The notes: generated by a model not told the origin, from the sequence alone. 64,000 nt of DNA from Sequoia sempervirens (GCA_007258455.2 VDFB02114857.1:1-64000), one strand, 5' to 3'; shown: positions 1-12,570, counted from the first letter of the stretch. A program made the numbers and translations.

Positions 1-2
1 AC

Positions 3-1062
3 ATGGTTCACGTAGAGAGAAACACTGACATGGAGATTGTCGTTGAGACTGCCGTACCTCCACAGGGGAAGAGCTTGGCTGAATTAGAATCTCAGGATTT
101 TGAAGTTATCACAGTCAACCTTGGTTGCAGCACACGCCAGACTTAGCTACGGACAGTGCCAGGGATAGAATATTAAAGGACGGAGAGGATAAGGCAGCCC
201 TCAAGGCTGAAATCAGACAGCTTCGTCAGTATATTTCTAGCCTTGTTCATAGACCTGACGCCATTACCTCACTCCCACCGATGCTTGAGCCTCCAGCAAA
301 GCAAAGTCAACTCAATCACTTGGTTGCATATGGCAAGTGTTTGGAGGAATGGGAGGAGGAGTTCTGCTACAGAGGCCAGTCAATTTTATGCTTACAGAGT
401 TATATCAGTTGCGGTACAATGCACGAGAGCTCCGTCTTCGTCTTCAGGATGAGGAACGGGATATGGCAATTAACAAACCCCGGGACAAGATTATGATTGC
501 TCACCTGAGTGTGGCGTATGATGCAGTCACGGATGCAGAGGACAGAGAGGCTATCTACTCTTGGAAGACACAATTGGTTTTCAGGGTAAAGATAGAAGAC
601 AGTTTAGCATCAGAGTTGGCTGAGAGTAGAGAGCACGTCACTAGTGCACTCCGGTTTGTGAGGACTTTAGTGTCCCGCTTACCGTGCCGTTATCAGATCG
701 AGGGTGGTGCCTACGTGGAGCTTACCGATGTTCAGTCAGAACTCCAGGCACTTATTCATACCATTTTCAGTGGGGAGACCGTTGGCTGCAAGGTTACTCA
801 GCTTACAGTCATGTCAGCATTGTTCGACGAGGCAACGAGGAGTAGGGGCGAACTTCAGTCTCAGATTATAGCTGGTGAGGATATGCTGCATCGACATAGC
901 ATTCTTCGACAGAGTCTCATAGCTCCAGATAGTGATACAATCAACAATCTCGTTGAGGGATTGATTGCTTTCGAGATCATCACCAAGAACTTCTCTTCCC
1001 CACCTTCAGATAGACATTACACACACGAAGTTGAACTTCTGGTGTTGGCACTTTTAAGTTAA
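3..1062 (+). pseudogene. GL-1 U3-encoded protein, C-terminal part, frameshifted
   Basis: Three frames carry one protein: 3-145 (ends at a TAG), about 125-400, and about 380-1062. By eye it aligns with GL-2 (9934-9017). Shared landmarks are RNTDMEIVVETA against RNPDNEIVMETA, VNLG against ANLG, LKDGEDKAALKAE in both, then QLRxxIS, and near the end VMSA.FD. The LKDGEDKAALKAE stretch begins a predicted coiled coil. Two frameshifts and one TAG make it non-functional. The stop at 1060-1062 gives a longer tail than GL-2. The biochemical function is unknown. Confidence 0.7.
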
Positions 1063-1352
1063 CTCGATGTTGTCATCACATGCATATCTATTCTGAGATT
1101 CGCCTTTCACACTTGGAGTTTCTTTTAGGGTTTTTCCGTTAACTGATGATAGTCTTCCAGTTAACTTGCTTTCAATAAGGACGTGCATGCTCGCACAATT
1201 GTCCATTTTAGATTAGATGTTCCAGTTAACTGATGGTAGCTTTCCAGTTAACTGTATAGTTTACTTCATTAGGGTTTGGCAGCAATCTTGCATGCATTGC
1301 AAGAACTGTAGATGACTCAAGGTGATTTTAGGGTTCCCTACACCTTGATGTA

Positions 1353-1360
1353 TATAAATA
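1353..1360 (+). promoter_or_regulatory. TATA box of GL-1
   Basis: TATAAATA, preceded by AGGGTTCCCTAC about 20-25 bp upstream and followed by AGAGCTTTTGCTCATT. The same arrangement occurs in GL-2 (8758-8767, minus) and GL-3 (35254-35261), and in altered form in GL-4. The position, about 0.9 kb before the CA end and downstream of the ORF, matches a U3/R boundary. Confidence 0.6.
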
Positions 1361-1474
1361 AGAGCTTTTGCTCATTTGTAAATAACTTTTGCTTGAGAGA
1401 GAAATATATGCTGCGCCTACCTTGCCCTCAATATTACTCTTTTGGTATTTGTTCATGTGTCTTCACTATTGCAA

Positions 1475-1860
1475 TTAATTGTTATGCCACATAGGGTTTC
1501 AAGAGATTGTAGTGGTGAATTCTTTCCTTAGTTTAGATAAATCTGTTTGAACATCTTTATCATTAAGATCAATTGTTATGCCACATAGGGTTTCAAGAGA
1601 TTGAGGTGATAAATCTGTTTTGTGTCTATTTACCATTGTGATCAATCGTTATGCCACATAGGGTTTCGAGAAATTACAGTGATAAATCTGTTTTGTGAAT
1701 CTTTATCAATATAATCAAAGGTTATGCCACATAGGGTTTCGTGAGATTGTGATGATAAAGGCTGTTTTGTGAAGACTTTGCTATTTCGAATCAAGTGTTA
1801 TGCCACACAGGGTTCCATAAGATCGTCTTGGTAAATTCTTAAATCTGTTTTGTGCTCCAA
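1475..1860 (+). repeat. Tandem repeat, about 5 x 73-94 bp, in GL-1 R/U5
   Basis: GTTATGCCACATAGGG recurs at 1481, 1575, 1648 and 1721, with a variant at 1797. Each is followed by GATAAATCTGTTTTGTG or a degenerate form of it. Spacings are 94, 73, 73 and 76 bp. The array lies just downstream of the TATA box, so it would be in the transcribed leader of an element using this LTR. Confidence 0.8.
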
Positions 1861-2253
1861 TAAGCTGGTTTAGATTGAGATGATAGTTGCGCCACCTTGC
1901 CCTCAAGTAGAGAATCTAAACCCGTTTATCGTCAGTTAGTCAAACCTTGCTCCGTTTCCTCTCGCTCTGTTTTCCTGAGGAGATTGGATAGATTAAATTT
2001 AAGTTGTAGTTAGTAGATCTGCAAAACCAGAGAAAACTCAGCTGCAACGTATAGGTTCTTTCAAGAAAGCCTTGTGCCTCTACAGCTGAAACAAAAAGAC
2101 AGGACATAGTTTAGCTTATTTTCCTTTGCAAGTATTTTTGTCAAAGCACAACGAGGGAGCTTCCCCTCCTAATTTGAAGAGCACTCATTGCGTAGTGTAC
2201 ACAGGCTGTTCATAACAACTTCTACTCCAGAGGTGTTAGTTGTTACGCCAACA

Positions 2254-3396
2254 GGAGAATGCAACTTGATATCCCTTGTCCTCCAAGGCTGAAATAGAGA
2301 CAAGGTTCCGCTTGATGCCTGGTACAAATAGTACATCACTCAACTGCAAGGAGATGCCGGAATCTAAGTGAAGAGTGGAGGTCCCAACACCTTTCGCAAA
2401 ATAACATGCATCATCTCCAATTATGACTTGAACACTTGAATCTCTTTCTACCAAATCAGATAGATGTTCTCTAAAACCCCTGATGTGGGGAGAGGCACCA
2501 CTATCAATTAACCAAGTGTTGTTATCCGTTGGAACATTGCTTGATAAGGCAAAATAGAATAGAAAACCACTTGAATCCTTTTGAGGAGAGATCTCACCCA
2601 CATCTGCAATTGAAGCCTGCTGCTTAGGTCTGGTTGGACAATCTTTTGCATAGTGAGCAAACTTGTCACATCTGAAGCACTGTAAGTGGGAAAGACCCTT
2701 CTTCTTCTTAGATGCAGGAGCACCATCTGATCTTTTATCTCTGTTCCTCTTGAAGAAGCCTTTCTTCTTCAAAGATTGAGTGGCAAGTACATGAATCTCT
2801 TCATTGGTAGAACTTTTCCCATTGCCTCTTGCAACCAATCTAGATTCTTCTTGAATGCAATCTGCTCTCAAGCGATCAAACTCAGGTAGCTTTGATCTCC
2901 CACTAATTCCTTGGATAAATGGCTCCCAAGATTGAGGAAGACCATTAAGCGCCAACATAGTGAAATCCTTGTCATCGACCATATGCCCAATGGTAGATAG
3001 CTGATCTCTTAACTCAGTGATCTTCATGAAGAATGAGATGACGGAATCTCCTTTTGCCATTTTGACATGATGTAGTTGTTGCCTCAATGCAAGAGCTCTA
3101 CTTGTATTGTTGATCTCATACATTTCCTCCAAGGTCTTGAACATTTCCTTTGCTATCTTCAACTTGGAGATAACCGGCACAAGGTGGTCCTTCACGGAGT
3201 CTACCAAAATCTTCTTTGCCTTAGTGCAATTCTTCTTCCATTGGGACTTCTCATTCTCATCAGAAGGTTCTAGAATTTCGTTCTCCACGAACTCAACAAT
3301 CTGATTTTCTTCCAATGCAAGCATTACTCTAAACTTCCAAGATGTGAAATTGGAAGCACCTTCAAGCCTATCTTCGATCTTGAGCCCATTCACCAT
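2254..3396 (-). pseudogene. Copia gag-protease, 5' part
   Basis: The ORF opens at 3396 and stays open for about 380 codons. Seen: an N-terminal copia gag region of the UBN2 type, a CCHC zinc knuckle CFRCDKFAHYAKDC at about residues 239-252, and an aspartic protease active site DSGAS at about residue 295, followed by the usual capsid-to-protease region. The last codons before the GL-1 junction read KGYQVAFS; residues past 2254 come from GL-1. The retained part has no internal stop, so the copy is younger than the gypsy at 21961. It is broken only by the insertion. No RT or integrase is present in the window. Confidence 0.85.
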
Positions 3397-3485
3397 TTTG
3401 AAGATAAGATAGACACAAATAGATGAGAACTTGAATGGAAGAACTTCGCTGCTTATAGAAATCTGATCATGATCCTCTTAAACCT

Positions 3486-3497
3486 GCTCTGATACCA
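3486..3497 (-). other. Primer binding site, initiator tRNA-Met type
   Basis: The minus strand reads TGGTATCAGAGC immediately after the LTR end. This is the standard plant copia PBS complementary to initiator tRNA-Met. Confidence 0.85.
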
Positions 3498-4150
3498 TGC
3501 TAGTTTTATGATCAGAGATTAGATAAGCAGATTTTAATTCAAAATCAGACAAATAGACACAGCATATACCCTAGGAAAACCCTCCACTTGAGGGAGAAAA
3601 ACCCAGCAATAATATATCTCTTATATATTGAATAATTATCAATGAGTCTCTTTACAATGAGGCCAAATACAATGCGAAATAACAGCACCAATTTGATGCA
3701 ATCTCTTGAAGACAATAACACTCTTCTTGATGACAGTAAATCGGCCTCCTTTACAACCTTCAATTTGCTCTTAGAGAAACTCACGATCTGCTCTTAGAGA
3801 TACACGCCTTTGCATAAACTTGAACTATGAATGTGTGAATGTAATAATGAATATGATACAATGAATGAGCATCTCATATAAATACGTGAAGGAGAGAAGA
3901 TCGGGTCCCTTCAAGAGAGGAAGTCGGCCACCAATGAAGAGATATGTCTCTCCAAGAAGAGCGCCGATTATCAAGGAAGGGTCGGCCCATAATAAACAAC
4001 TCGAATTAATAAATAATAAAATATTATTTATTATTCATATGACGTGACTCTTCATCATTGGGTGTCTCCAATAAAATGAATAGCCGAAAGGCTATATGTA
4101 ATTTTATTGCTTGAAGTTGCGGTTGGAAGTGAGGCCCAACGCTGCCAACA
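3498..4150 (-). repeat. 5' LTR of copia A (653 bp)
   Basis: Starts TGTTGGCAGCGTTGGG at 4150 and ends ACTAGCA at 3498, directly next to the PBS. Near the 3' end the minus strand has GCTGGGTTTTTCTCCCTCAA, which is also found at about 8006-8025 in the solo LTR of the same family. Confidence 0.8.
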
Positions 4151-4332
4151 TCAACAATTTGTAGTGGACATAGCCCACATATATCTAGAGCATATAGAGC
4201 CAAGGACAACATTTGTACCACCCACATTGTATGAAGTCTCTAATGAGGTATTTGGTGGAAATATTGCAAGTTACCTAGTAAACTCATCACTACCTAGATT
4301 TCAGAATTGGTCTGAATATTGGGCACAAGCAA
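4151..4332 (+). pseudogene. Relic ORF, left fragment
   Basis: An open plus-strand frame ends in a tryptophan- and tyrosine-rich run (FQNWSEYWAQA) at the solo LTR boundary. The frame resumes at 5571 with a K/R-rich run. The protein is not recognised. Its left continuation is replaced by copia A. Confidence 0.35.
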
Positions 4333-5565
4333 TGTAATGTCCTTTTTTAGGCGAGCAAGAAGAAATAAGGAAAAAAATAATATTTTATTATTTTGTATTT
4401 TGGTGCACAATGGGAAGGAATAAAATAATTTTTAAATTTGGTTTTTGGCGCCTAAGATATTTTTAATATTTTATTTGGGGCTGGGCGACCACTTTTGGGA
4501 GGTATAAGGGGAAAGAAATAAATAAAAAATATATTAATTTTGTATTACAAGTTTGGCGCCCAAAAAGTGAAATTAAAAATAATATAAAAAGCAAATTTGA
4601 AAGTAGTTGGTGCCCAAGTTGGGTAGGCCAAGTGGGAGTTATAAGGGTTGATTGCTATATATACAAGGTTCATTTGGAGGTTTTGATATCATCGTACATT
4701 ATTCTTCAGTTGTGATCAGAAGTTATCACAGCCATTCCAAGGACGAAAACCCTTGTGAATAGTGGGTGAGTTGGACGAAAACCTAGCTCATCAATGGAGG
4801 ACTTCATGACGGAGGTTCACTTGCGCTTCAATGGATTTTGGTGATAAATTTTCATGCTCAGATTTTCAGATCAGTTATTGGGGACTTTGGAGGGCAGATT
4901 TGATGCTATTTTGGCCTAGGGTTCACCCTAGTGTGGAGCACCTAAGTTGCTATTGGTGTGCCTTGATTTGGGGAGGCGAATTTGGCAAGATTGGAGGTTT
5001 TTGACGAGTTTCAGGGGTTGGAAACCCTTACCTACAGACCCACAGACCGGCGCACCATTGTGGTAGGGTTTTGAAGGCATTTCCATCATATAATTGCATT
5101 CATCTTTGCATTCTGTGCTAGCTGGAGCAATTCACCCAGCTAGGGTTAGCGTAGATCAGCATTTCATTGCATCTTTTGGCTTGTAAGTAGGTTTTCTTCA
5201 TATCAGAAAACTACTGTACATTTCTGGGCATGTTTGAAGCTCATTTTATGGTGAACTTGCATCAATATTAGGTCTGATTTTGTAGCAGCAGAACCAAACA
5301 ATTGATAATCAGATATTTGGCTTGTTTAGATGGACAATTTGGTGTTTCATATTGCTGGATTCATTCATGGTTGATGTTAAATAAATTTGTCATATTCTTT
5401 GAGGCTTTTTGGCTGAGTTTATGTTGCTATTCATGCTTATTTCAAATCAGAAAATTTATATCAGAAACTAGGGTTTTAGCAGAAATTTTGAAGTGCAGAA
5501 ACTAGGGCAGAAATTTGTCTATCAAAAATCAGAATATAAGGCAATATCGTCGTTGGGATATTTCA
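4333..5565 (+). mobile_element. Solo LTR of the TGTAATGTCC (chromovirus-type) family
   Basis: Starts TGTAATGTCC, ends GGGATATTTCA, and is flanked by AGCAA on both sides (4328-4332 and 5566-5570). There is a TATA-like CTATATATACAAGG near 4653. Length is 1233 bp with no internal domain. The family is assigned because the same TGTAATGTCCCC start follows a polypurine tract and chromodomain at 47316. Two GGCGCC sites lie in U3 (about 4448 and 4555). Confidence 0.8.
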
Positions 5566-5570
5566 AGCAA

Positions 5571-7475
5571 AAGCAAAAACAAGAAGGCAAGCACATCAGG
5601 TTGAAAGCCATAAAAAAGGAAGCGTGTGAAAAAGAGTGCTAAGGAGCAAACAGTAGTGAAATCCCAATTAATAGACATATTAGATACTCTTGAGGTACAA
5701 AGAGATGACAAAAAATAGAAATCACCCCAAGGAGATTTGGTAGGAGGCAGTCTTGAAGTTAGAAGATACCATAGGATCCCCAATAATTTCAGATGAAAGA
5801 CTCTAAGACGAGAAAAATTGCTAGCACTAATGAATTGCAAGAGTGGTAACCACAATATCAAACAAGGGTAAGGAAGGAGGAAAAGGAGTTAGGGCCAGCT
5901 AAGAAGGCCAAAGTAGTGAGGAAATTGAAGGAAATGACACCATCACCATTGGGACACTCCTTAAAAGCTGCAATGTAAGCTCTCTTACAAATGAGTGGCC
6001 AAAAGAGAAAGATAATTGGTAGGGCCATAACGAGTGAAAAGGAGGATAAAAGCTAATGAAATGAAAAGGTTAGTTCAATATTCAACTAGCGAGACCTCTA
6101 AAGACAGAAATTTGAACAAGAGCAAGAGGAAGAAGTAGAAAAGAAAGTAAGGAAATAACCATAGAGGGAGATAGAGAAGGGAAAACAAAAAAAAATGTCA
6201 GGAAGAAGTGGCTAAGAAAATACAGGAGGAGAAACAAAGAAAAGGAAAAGGGACTAAGCAAGAGGTTAAAGCATGATAAGTAGAACTTGATGTGAAAAGC
6301 CTTTATAGGTCTATGCATATAACTGTTGGGGGTGTCAAAGTAACCAATAGATACCCCACCACTACCACAATAGACAAGAATAAAATGCTAGAAGCAGCAA
6401 TGTGCTATACTGAGAGTAGTCCATGCTTAGACTAAGAATTGACCAAAGGCTTCCCACCATCCCTATGTGCCAAGATGATTCAAAAGAAGAAAGAAAAAGA
6501 GGTCACAAAGGAGTTAGAAACATCAGGGCAACCCTAACATAGCATTAGGGCTACAACTCTATCCTTCTACAAAGGAAGTACTCAAAAAGCTACAAGAAAA
6601 GGAGATGAGAACCAAAATTAGAATGGAAGTTTTGATAAAACTAGAGTACAAAGATATTCAAGAGGTAACACACAGGTTTGAAGAGGAAGTAGTAGAAGCA
6701 ACTGGGATTTCCCATCAAAAGATGAAGGAAACAAAGGCCACACAAAGAAAACAAAAGGAAGAAATTGAGCAGCAACAAGAGTTAGTGACACCCACATCAA
6801 ATGCCAAATTAATTGAGGCTTAGAGTGAGTGAACCAATAATGGCAAAATATGTAGACACCCAAAAAGATGTTGGACATGATGAAAAGTAACTAGTACAAA
6901 CAACACAAGAATTAGAAGAGGTTGGGGTCATGAAGGAGCCAATAGAAGAAGCCAAGTATAAATGGAAATCCAACAAGAACAAGCTACAAACAACACAAGG
7001 ATTAGAAGAGGCTAGAGTCATGAAGGAGCCGATAGAAGAATAAATAGAAATGGAAATCCAACAAGAACAAATCCATGTAGTGGAGATGAAGCATTTTGAT
7101 GAACAAAAGAATGATGACTCATATATGGGAGAACATGATGGGAACTATGTGAAATAAGAACAAAAAGATCACACTCATTAGGAAACCATAGAAGGGATAA
7201 TAGACGGGAAATGCACTATAGAAGAAGAAAATGACAAGGATAAGACCTTAGAATAGAATCCCTTAGAAGAAGAGGCCACCAAGGAGTATGGATGCAAAAT
7301 AGAGAAATATACCACAAGTAGTGAAGACAAGAAAGCCAAACAAATTATGTTATTGGATCTCCCCAAATGACTATGTGGGATCTTCTCAATAAATTCAAGG
7401 AGTTTTTAACATGAAAGAAACAATAAATTGTAGTTTTTGTTGTGGTGCCAAGTATCATCACAACCACATCACAAG
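5571..7475 (+). pseudogene. Decayed purine-rich, acidic ORF
   Basis: Plus-strand sequence rich in A and G, with long stretches encoding E, K and Q broken by many stops (mostly TAG and TAA) and shifts. Examples of surviving text are LKLEDTIGSPIISDERL (about 5750-5800) and PLEEEATKEYG (about 7260-7295). It continues after the solo copia LTR at 17574 with RFGTIEPFAKHHLVYILEES. It may be the extra ORF of an old retrotransposon, but I do not recognise it. Confidence 0.35.
6890..7040 (+). repeat. 89-bp direct duplication inside the relic ORF
   Basis: CAAACAACACAAGAATTAGA at about 6897 and CAAACAACACAAGGATTAGA at about 6986 start two near-identical tracts that both run into GTCATGAAGGAGCC. The offset of 89 bp is not a multiple of three. 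Confidence 0.75.
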
Positions 7476-8757
7476 GGCCTTGTTGATGATAACATGCAGT
7501 GTCAGAAGTAATCTTCCAGCGATCTTCTTATTGGTAATAAACTAAATGATAGCCTCAAGCTATTTAATTTATGAAGTCTCAAGAGGTGCGATTTTTGTAG
7601 AGACACTTCTATTTGTTAAGAAAATAATTATTAATGAAGAGGCACATTTTTCCTAACAAGGCCGACCTTGTTACAAGAGGCGCGATTTTCTATAAAACGT
7701 CTTCTTGATGGTGGCCGACTTGGTACTTGGAAAAGACACATCCTCTCCTCCTTGTATTTATAATCGATTTTCTTCTCATTGTAAATCATCAAGTTTAAGA
7801 GTCAGTTCAATATTAGTCCTTGAAGGAGAAGTGCGAATTGTCTAGAAGAGCAAATTCTGTAGGAGAGCATATTGTTGGAGGCTGAGTTCTATCAGCATTA
7901 TAGTTCTGTGTTGCATCACTCTTTGGTGCATATTGTTGGGCCTGCATATCGGCCTCTTGTAAGAAGATCATTTTGTGACAATTCAATATATAAGTGATAT
8001 ATTGCTGCTGGGTTTTTCTCCCTCAAGAGGAGGGTTTTCCCAGGGTATCTGCTGTGTCTTTGTTGGCGTTTAAATTCGCACCTCTGGAATGCGGATTTGA
8101 AAACGGACAGCTATGCACAGATAAACTGCTCTTCAAATTAGGAGGGGAAGCTCCCTCTTGCTGATGGTGTTTGAAAGAAAGTAAACTAAAACTAAGTTGC
8201 CTATCTTTTTGATCAGCTTAGAGCACAAGGTTTTTTAAACACAAACGCCGCAGCTGAGATTTTCTGATATAAGAAGTTCAACTACGACTAACTTAAACTA
8301 AAGACGTTCCTAACCTCTCAAGTAATAGCAGAGCAAGAGAAGTTAGAAATTAACAAGGTAGATTTTGACAAAAATACTTCAATAATCTCTCTTTCAACGA
8401 ACACCTACACACTTCACTGCAAGCTGAAATAAAGATCATAAAAGTAGAACATAGATAACTGAAATTTGAGATTTTGGACCAAGGCAAAGGAGGCTCATGA
8501 TTTTATTACTCAAATCTCTGAAACAAAGCTCACTTCTAACATGCCTTGAACAAGAAATTGCAGCTAAGGAGACTTGCAAACTTATTCTTAACACAATAGA
8601 AAACAACAATCTCACTAACTCCTTGTTGGCTAAAGAGGCTCAACAATTTGCTTATCACAACACAAAAGAACAATACTTGAGCAACAAATAGAAGGCACAA
8701 TAGGCTCAACGTTTTGTTCTCACTAGCACGGTTAAAAAACTTAAATGAGCAAAGGCT

Positions 8758-8767
8758 CTTATTTATA
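8758..8767 (-). promoter_or_regulatory. TATA box of GL-2
   Basis: The minus strand reads TATAAATAAG, with AGGGTTCCCTAC upstream and TTGCTCATTT downstream, as in GL-1. It lies about 0.7 kb before the element end. A minus-strand AATAAA at about 8507-8502 could mark the R end. Confidence 0.6.
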
Positions 8768-10989
8768 GAGAAGCAGAGGAGTAGGGAACCCTAAAATCTC
8801 GTTGCTTTCACAATCTAGGGCTTGCTCAGCAAGCAAGCTTTATTACTAAATCTAGAAAGATAAAACCCTAGAAAGCAGAAAAAGCGGGAAACGCCAACTA
8901 TTACATCTTATCTTCTTTCTATCCTCAAAGAATGGATAAGGATTATTCCAAGAATAGAAAGAAAGCGGAAAAGAAAGCTTCTAGAAGAAAGCTGCTTTTA
9001 AAGCTCGAGACATCCGCTAGGAAGTTAGAGATTGTGTCCGGTTCGGTGCATCTATGCCATCAACAACAAAACACCGCTTTTCAAGAATATCTTCAGCATC
9101 TGCAATAGATCTCAGGAAATCTTCAACCTCATTGGCCGCTTTATCGAACTTTGCTGACATCACTGAAATATGACCTATCCTTCCGCCAACTGGACTGCAA
9201 CTGTGAACAACATGAACAACACTCTGGAACTGATTTTGCACCTCCTCAAGCCCGACGTAAGAACCGTCTTCAAGACTGTACTGAGAGGGGATCTCTATGA
9301 CAAATTCGCTGATGAAAAGAAGAGCTTCAACCACCCTTTGTCTGTAGGTGATGAATTCTTCAGATATCCTCTCATAGGTTTTAACTTTGAAAACATGACG
9401 CTCCCTCCAGGCAAGGATTTGTTTCTTGTGTTCTCTTGAAACTGCTGAACTGTAAGCCGTGTCTAAATCAGCAATGATAATCTCATGTCTCGGTTTTACT
9501 TCAGCTAATGTCTGTTCAAATCCTTGGATACCTTGACGTAGCTTGTGAGCGTCTTCCCTTAACTGGAACATCTGTGCCAAGATCTCTTTTCCTCTGACAA
9601 TGAAGTTCTCGATCCACTCCTGAGTCTCTTTCCCACAAATAACTAGCTGTCTTAACTGATGGTGATCAGCTGGTGTCTCCAAGATCTGGGGCAGCAACTG
9701 GGTTGTTTGCGAAGAACCACGAACAAGGTTAGAAATGAAAAGCCTAAGTTGCTGATTTTCAGCCTTGAGGGCTGCCTTGTCTTCTCCATCCTTAAGCACT
9801 CTTTCTTGAAGGTTTTCGGATACAACTTTGAAAAGACTCAAATCTGCATGTCTGGTATTTCTACCGAGATTAGCCTTGACCATGACGAAATCATCCATAT
9901 TTACCTCATCCCTATTCTTATTTTCTGGGGGCACTTGCAGTCTCCATGACTATCTCGTTATCAGGATTCCTATCAAAGTGAACTTGCTTCTTTGCCTTCT
10001 TCTTAGGAGGTTCCTGATAGATATTATCGAGATCATCAACACTCACTTGATATGAAGGCCTTCTCCTAACCCTTCCTAAGGAGTTCTCAAGCCAAGATAC
10101 AGTAGTATCTTTACTAACTTCCTCAGGAGGTACTGCTGCAATCTCTTCATCATCTTCGATATCAAGATCAATGTGAATCGGTGTAGAACCTGTCAAAGGT
10201 ACAAAAACATGTGTTGAAGGTGGCTCCTCTGCTTCATTCTGAGGTACGGGCTTGTCAGGAGGAACTTCTGAATCAACTGTAGGCTGTTCCTGTATGACTA
10301 TGCCTGAGAAATCCAACCTTCTTTTTACATTTTTATTTGATCTACAACCTTTGACGCCATCTTGAGACTGACTTTTACCCTTTCCTTTCGACTGTGCTGA
10401 AGAAGAGGGAATTATCCTTGGCGGCTCTGCTACTGGAATAGAGTTCTTCCTTTTAAGCACTAAGAAAACCTTGCTATGCTCAATGACTTGTCTTGTTTTG
10501 TCTTCAACTGAAAGAGATTCCTTGTTTGCCCAATTCAACTTGTGGAAGAGGCTGATCCTCGATTCGTTTCTGAGTGTACATCGGTAGAAGAACATCTTCA
10601 TCATCATCAGAGAGCCCTTCTATATCTTCATTTAAGCAGTCTTTCATCTGATGAAGAGTTAGCCTGCTGTAACTACGCCTTGGCACTTCAAACTCATTTG
10701 CACAATTAGCCCACAAATATTCAAGTGCGGCTATGTGATTATAGTTCTTCTCCAATCGGCCAGCGTAGACACCATGAGGATCAAATGATCGCCTCTCGCT
10801 GTAGGATTTGAGGCCGAATTTATCTAACTCTTCTCCAATTGTCCTGGTATCTGCAGCAGTCCTGCATGTATAAATACCCAACCCTAATGGAAAGTGAAGA
10901 GAGGGTTTCTTTCTATTTCTCAAGACTGTGTGGACACTGTGAGCTTGCCTCAAGAATTCCATGAAGATTAAATGCATAGAAGTGCCTAC

Positions 10990-12505
10990 TATTCAATCTT
11001 CTTTTAGAATCAGCACTTATCCAATCTTCTTCTCCTTGCTTTGAGAAAGTCTTGAAATCTTCTTTGGAGTTAGTGACCTTCTTGGATTGTTCTTCAAAAC
11101 TACTTCCCATTTTGCTTTGAAGAAAGTCTTGAGCCTTCATTAGCTCAATCAGCTTGCTGGATTCTTCATCAATCTTTGAGTGTTGAACCTTTGTTTTCTC
11201 CAATTCCAACTTTAGCATTGCTATCTCTTGCTCCAGCTTGTCACATTTCATCTCCTTTGTATTGAGCTTGTTTTTCAATTCCTCTTCATTTCTTTCAGCT
11301 TCCATGATTTGAGCTCTCAAATCTTCAATGGCTTTGCTTGAATTCTCCAAGTCATTTGTCATCTCTTTGATCTTCATCTTGTACTTGGCAGCCTTCTTCT
11401 TCAAGTCTTCATTTTTCTTGTAAGCATAGTGCAATTCTTTTTCAAGATCTACTTCCTCTCCTTCATCTTGATCTATTTCTTCTTCTTCTTCACATTCTTG
11501 ATCAACTTTTTGTTCTTCACATTCAGCCATAAACAATATTTCATCTTCCTCATTGCTTGAGCTATCTTCACTTTGTTCTTCAGAGGAGCTGCTATCTTTC
11601 TTTGAATAAAAACTCTTCTTATGTTTTTGAAATTTCTTCTTTGAGTTGAAATTCTTCTTTCCCTTTTTCTTATTGCTGATTTCCTTTTCTTCTTCACTAG
11701 AGCTGTTTTCATTTTGAGGACATTTTGAAGCATAATGTCCAACTTTTCCACAATTGAAGCATTTAAAAGGAAATTTTCCTTTGTATTTCTTAAGTTTACC
11801 CATGAAGTAAGATTCAGCTTCATCACTTGATTTTTCATCCTTTTCTTCATGCTTGTTCTTGCCCTTTTTGGATGCTTTGAATGAGACTTCCTTTTGTGGT
11901 GATCTTCCTTCAATCCTCATCTCATAGGCAGCAAGGATTCCATGTAGTTCATCTTTGGTTAGCTGATCCAAGTTTGTTAATTCCTCCAATGCTGCAACCT
12001 TGGCTTCAAACTTTGTAGAAAGAGATCTTAGAATCTTATCAACAATGAATGTATCCTCAATTACTTCACCAAGTCCTTTCATGATATTTACTGTTTCATC
12101 AACACGCAAAAAATATGAAGCAATGTCTTCATCATCCTCCATTTTGAGAGTTTCCAACTTTCTTCTATGAGTTTGCAGCTTAGCTTTCTTAACCTTTGCA
12201 TCTCCTTCATAAATATTCTGAAGTTTGTCCCAAATTTCTTTTGTTGATTTGCATCTCATGACTTTTGTAAACTCAGAATCTGTTAGGCTGCAAAGAAGAG
12301 CATGCTTAGCTTTTGCATTGTTTTCACTTCTCTTTTTGGTTGCTTGATCCGTTGGAGGGGTAGCTGGAGGTGAATACCCATCTACAACAGATTGCCATAC
12401 ATCAAACCCAAGTGCATTCAAGTATGCTTCCATCTTGATATTCCAAAAGGCATAATTAGTCCCATCAAAGATGGGTGCTTTCACTGTGTTGCTTAGATTT
12501 GCCAT
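10990..12505 (-). CDS. Copia B gag with zinc knuckle and long coiled coil
   Basis: Open without a stop for about 505 codons; the frame then runs a further 25 codons into GL-2 to 10913. Seen: an N-terminus MANLSNTVKAPIFDG, where tryptophans fit the DUF4219/UBN2 gag fold; a CCHC knuckle CFNCGKVGHYASKC at about residues 250-263; K/S-rich and E-rich stretches; then about 150 residues of heptad-rich coiled coil (about 345-490). It is longer than a usual copia gag (about 250-350 residues). The start ATG is 52 bp after the PBS. The intact frame suggests recent insertion. The last natural gag residue is uncertain because the 3' end is deleted. Confidence 0.75.
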
Positions 12506-12556
12506 ATGTGCTCTTAAGGATCTCCTTCAAGCGATTAAGCTTTCAAGAAGGACCTT

Positions 12557-12568
12557 GCTCTGATACCA
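12557..12568 (-). other. Primer binding site of copia B
   Basis: The minus strand reads TGGTATCAGAGC (initiator tRNA-Met type), two bases after the LTR end. Confidence 0.85.
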
Positions 12569-12570
12569 AT

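Larger units (their letters stand above)
1..2253 (+). mobile_element. GL-1: 3' part of a giant LTR-like element
   Basis: Seen: a sense-strand ORF tail (3-1062), a TATA box (1353), a tandem array (1475-1860), a box shared with GL-2, GL-3 and GL-4 (2153-2182), and a 3' end ACGCCAACA at 2253. The end falls inside the copia ORF that resumes at 2254, so GL-1 inserted there. The expected left target copy (GGAGA, matching 2254-2258) lies outside the window. Inference: this is the U3-R-U5 tail of a giant LTR, by comparison with GL-2 to GL-5. Whether GL-1 is a solo LTR or half of a full element cannot be told here. Confidence 0.75.
2254..4150 (-). mobile_element. Ty1/copia element A, 5' part, cut by GL-1
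   Basis: Reading leftward: 5' LTR (4150-3498), PBS (3497-3486), and gag plus the start of protease (3396-2254), where GL-1 interrupts. The rest of pol and the 3' LTR would lie left of the window. The 5 bp outside the LTR start are TCAAC (4151-4155). The LTR is related to the solo LTR at 7481-17568, so both belong to one copia family. Confidence 0.85.

Noticed and set aside
10913..10989. The last 25 residues of the copia B gag frame
   Set aside because: They are GL-2 sequence read in another frame past the deletion junction, not gag.
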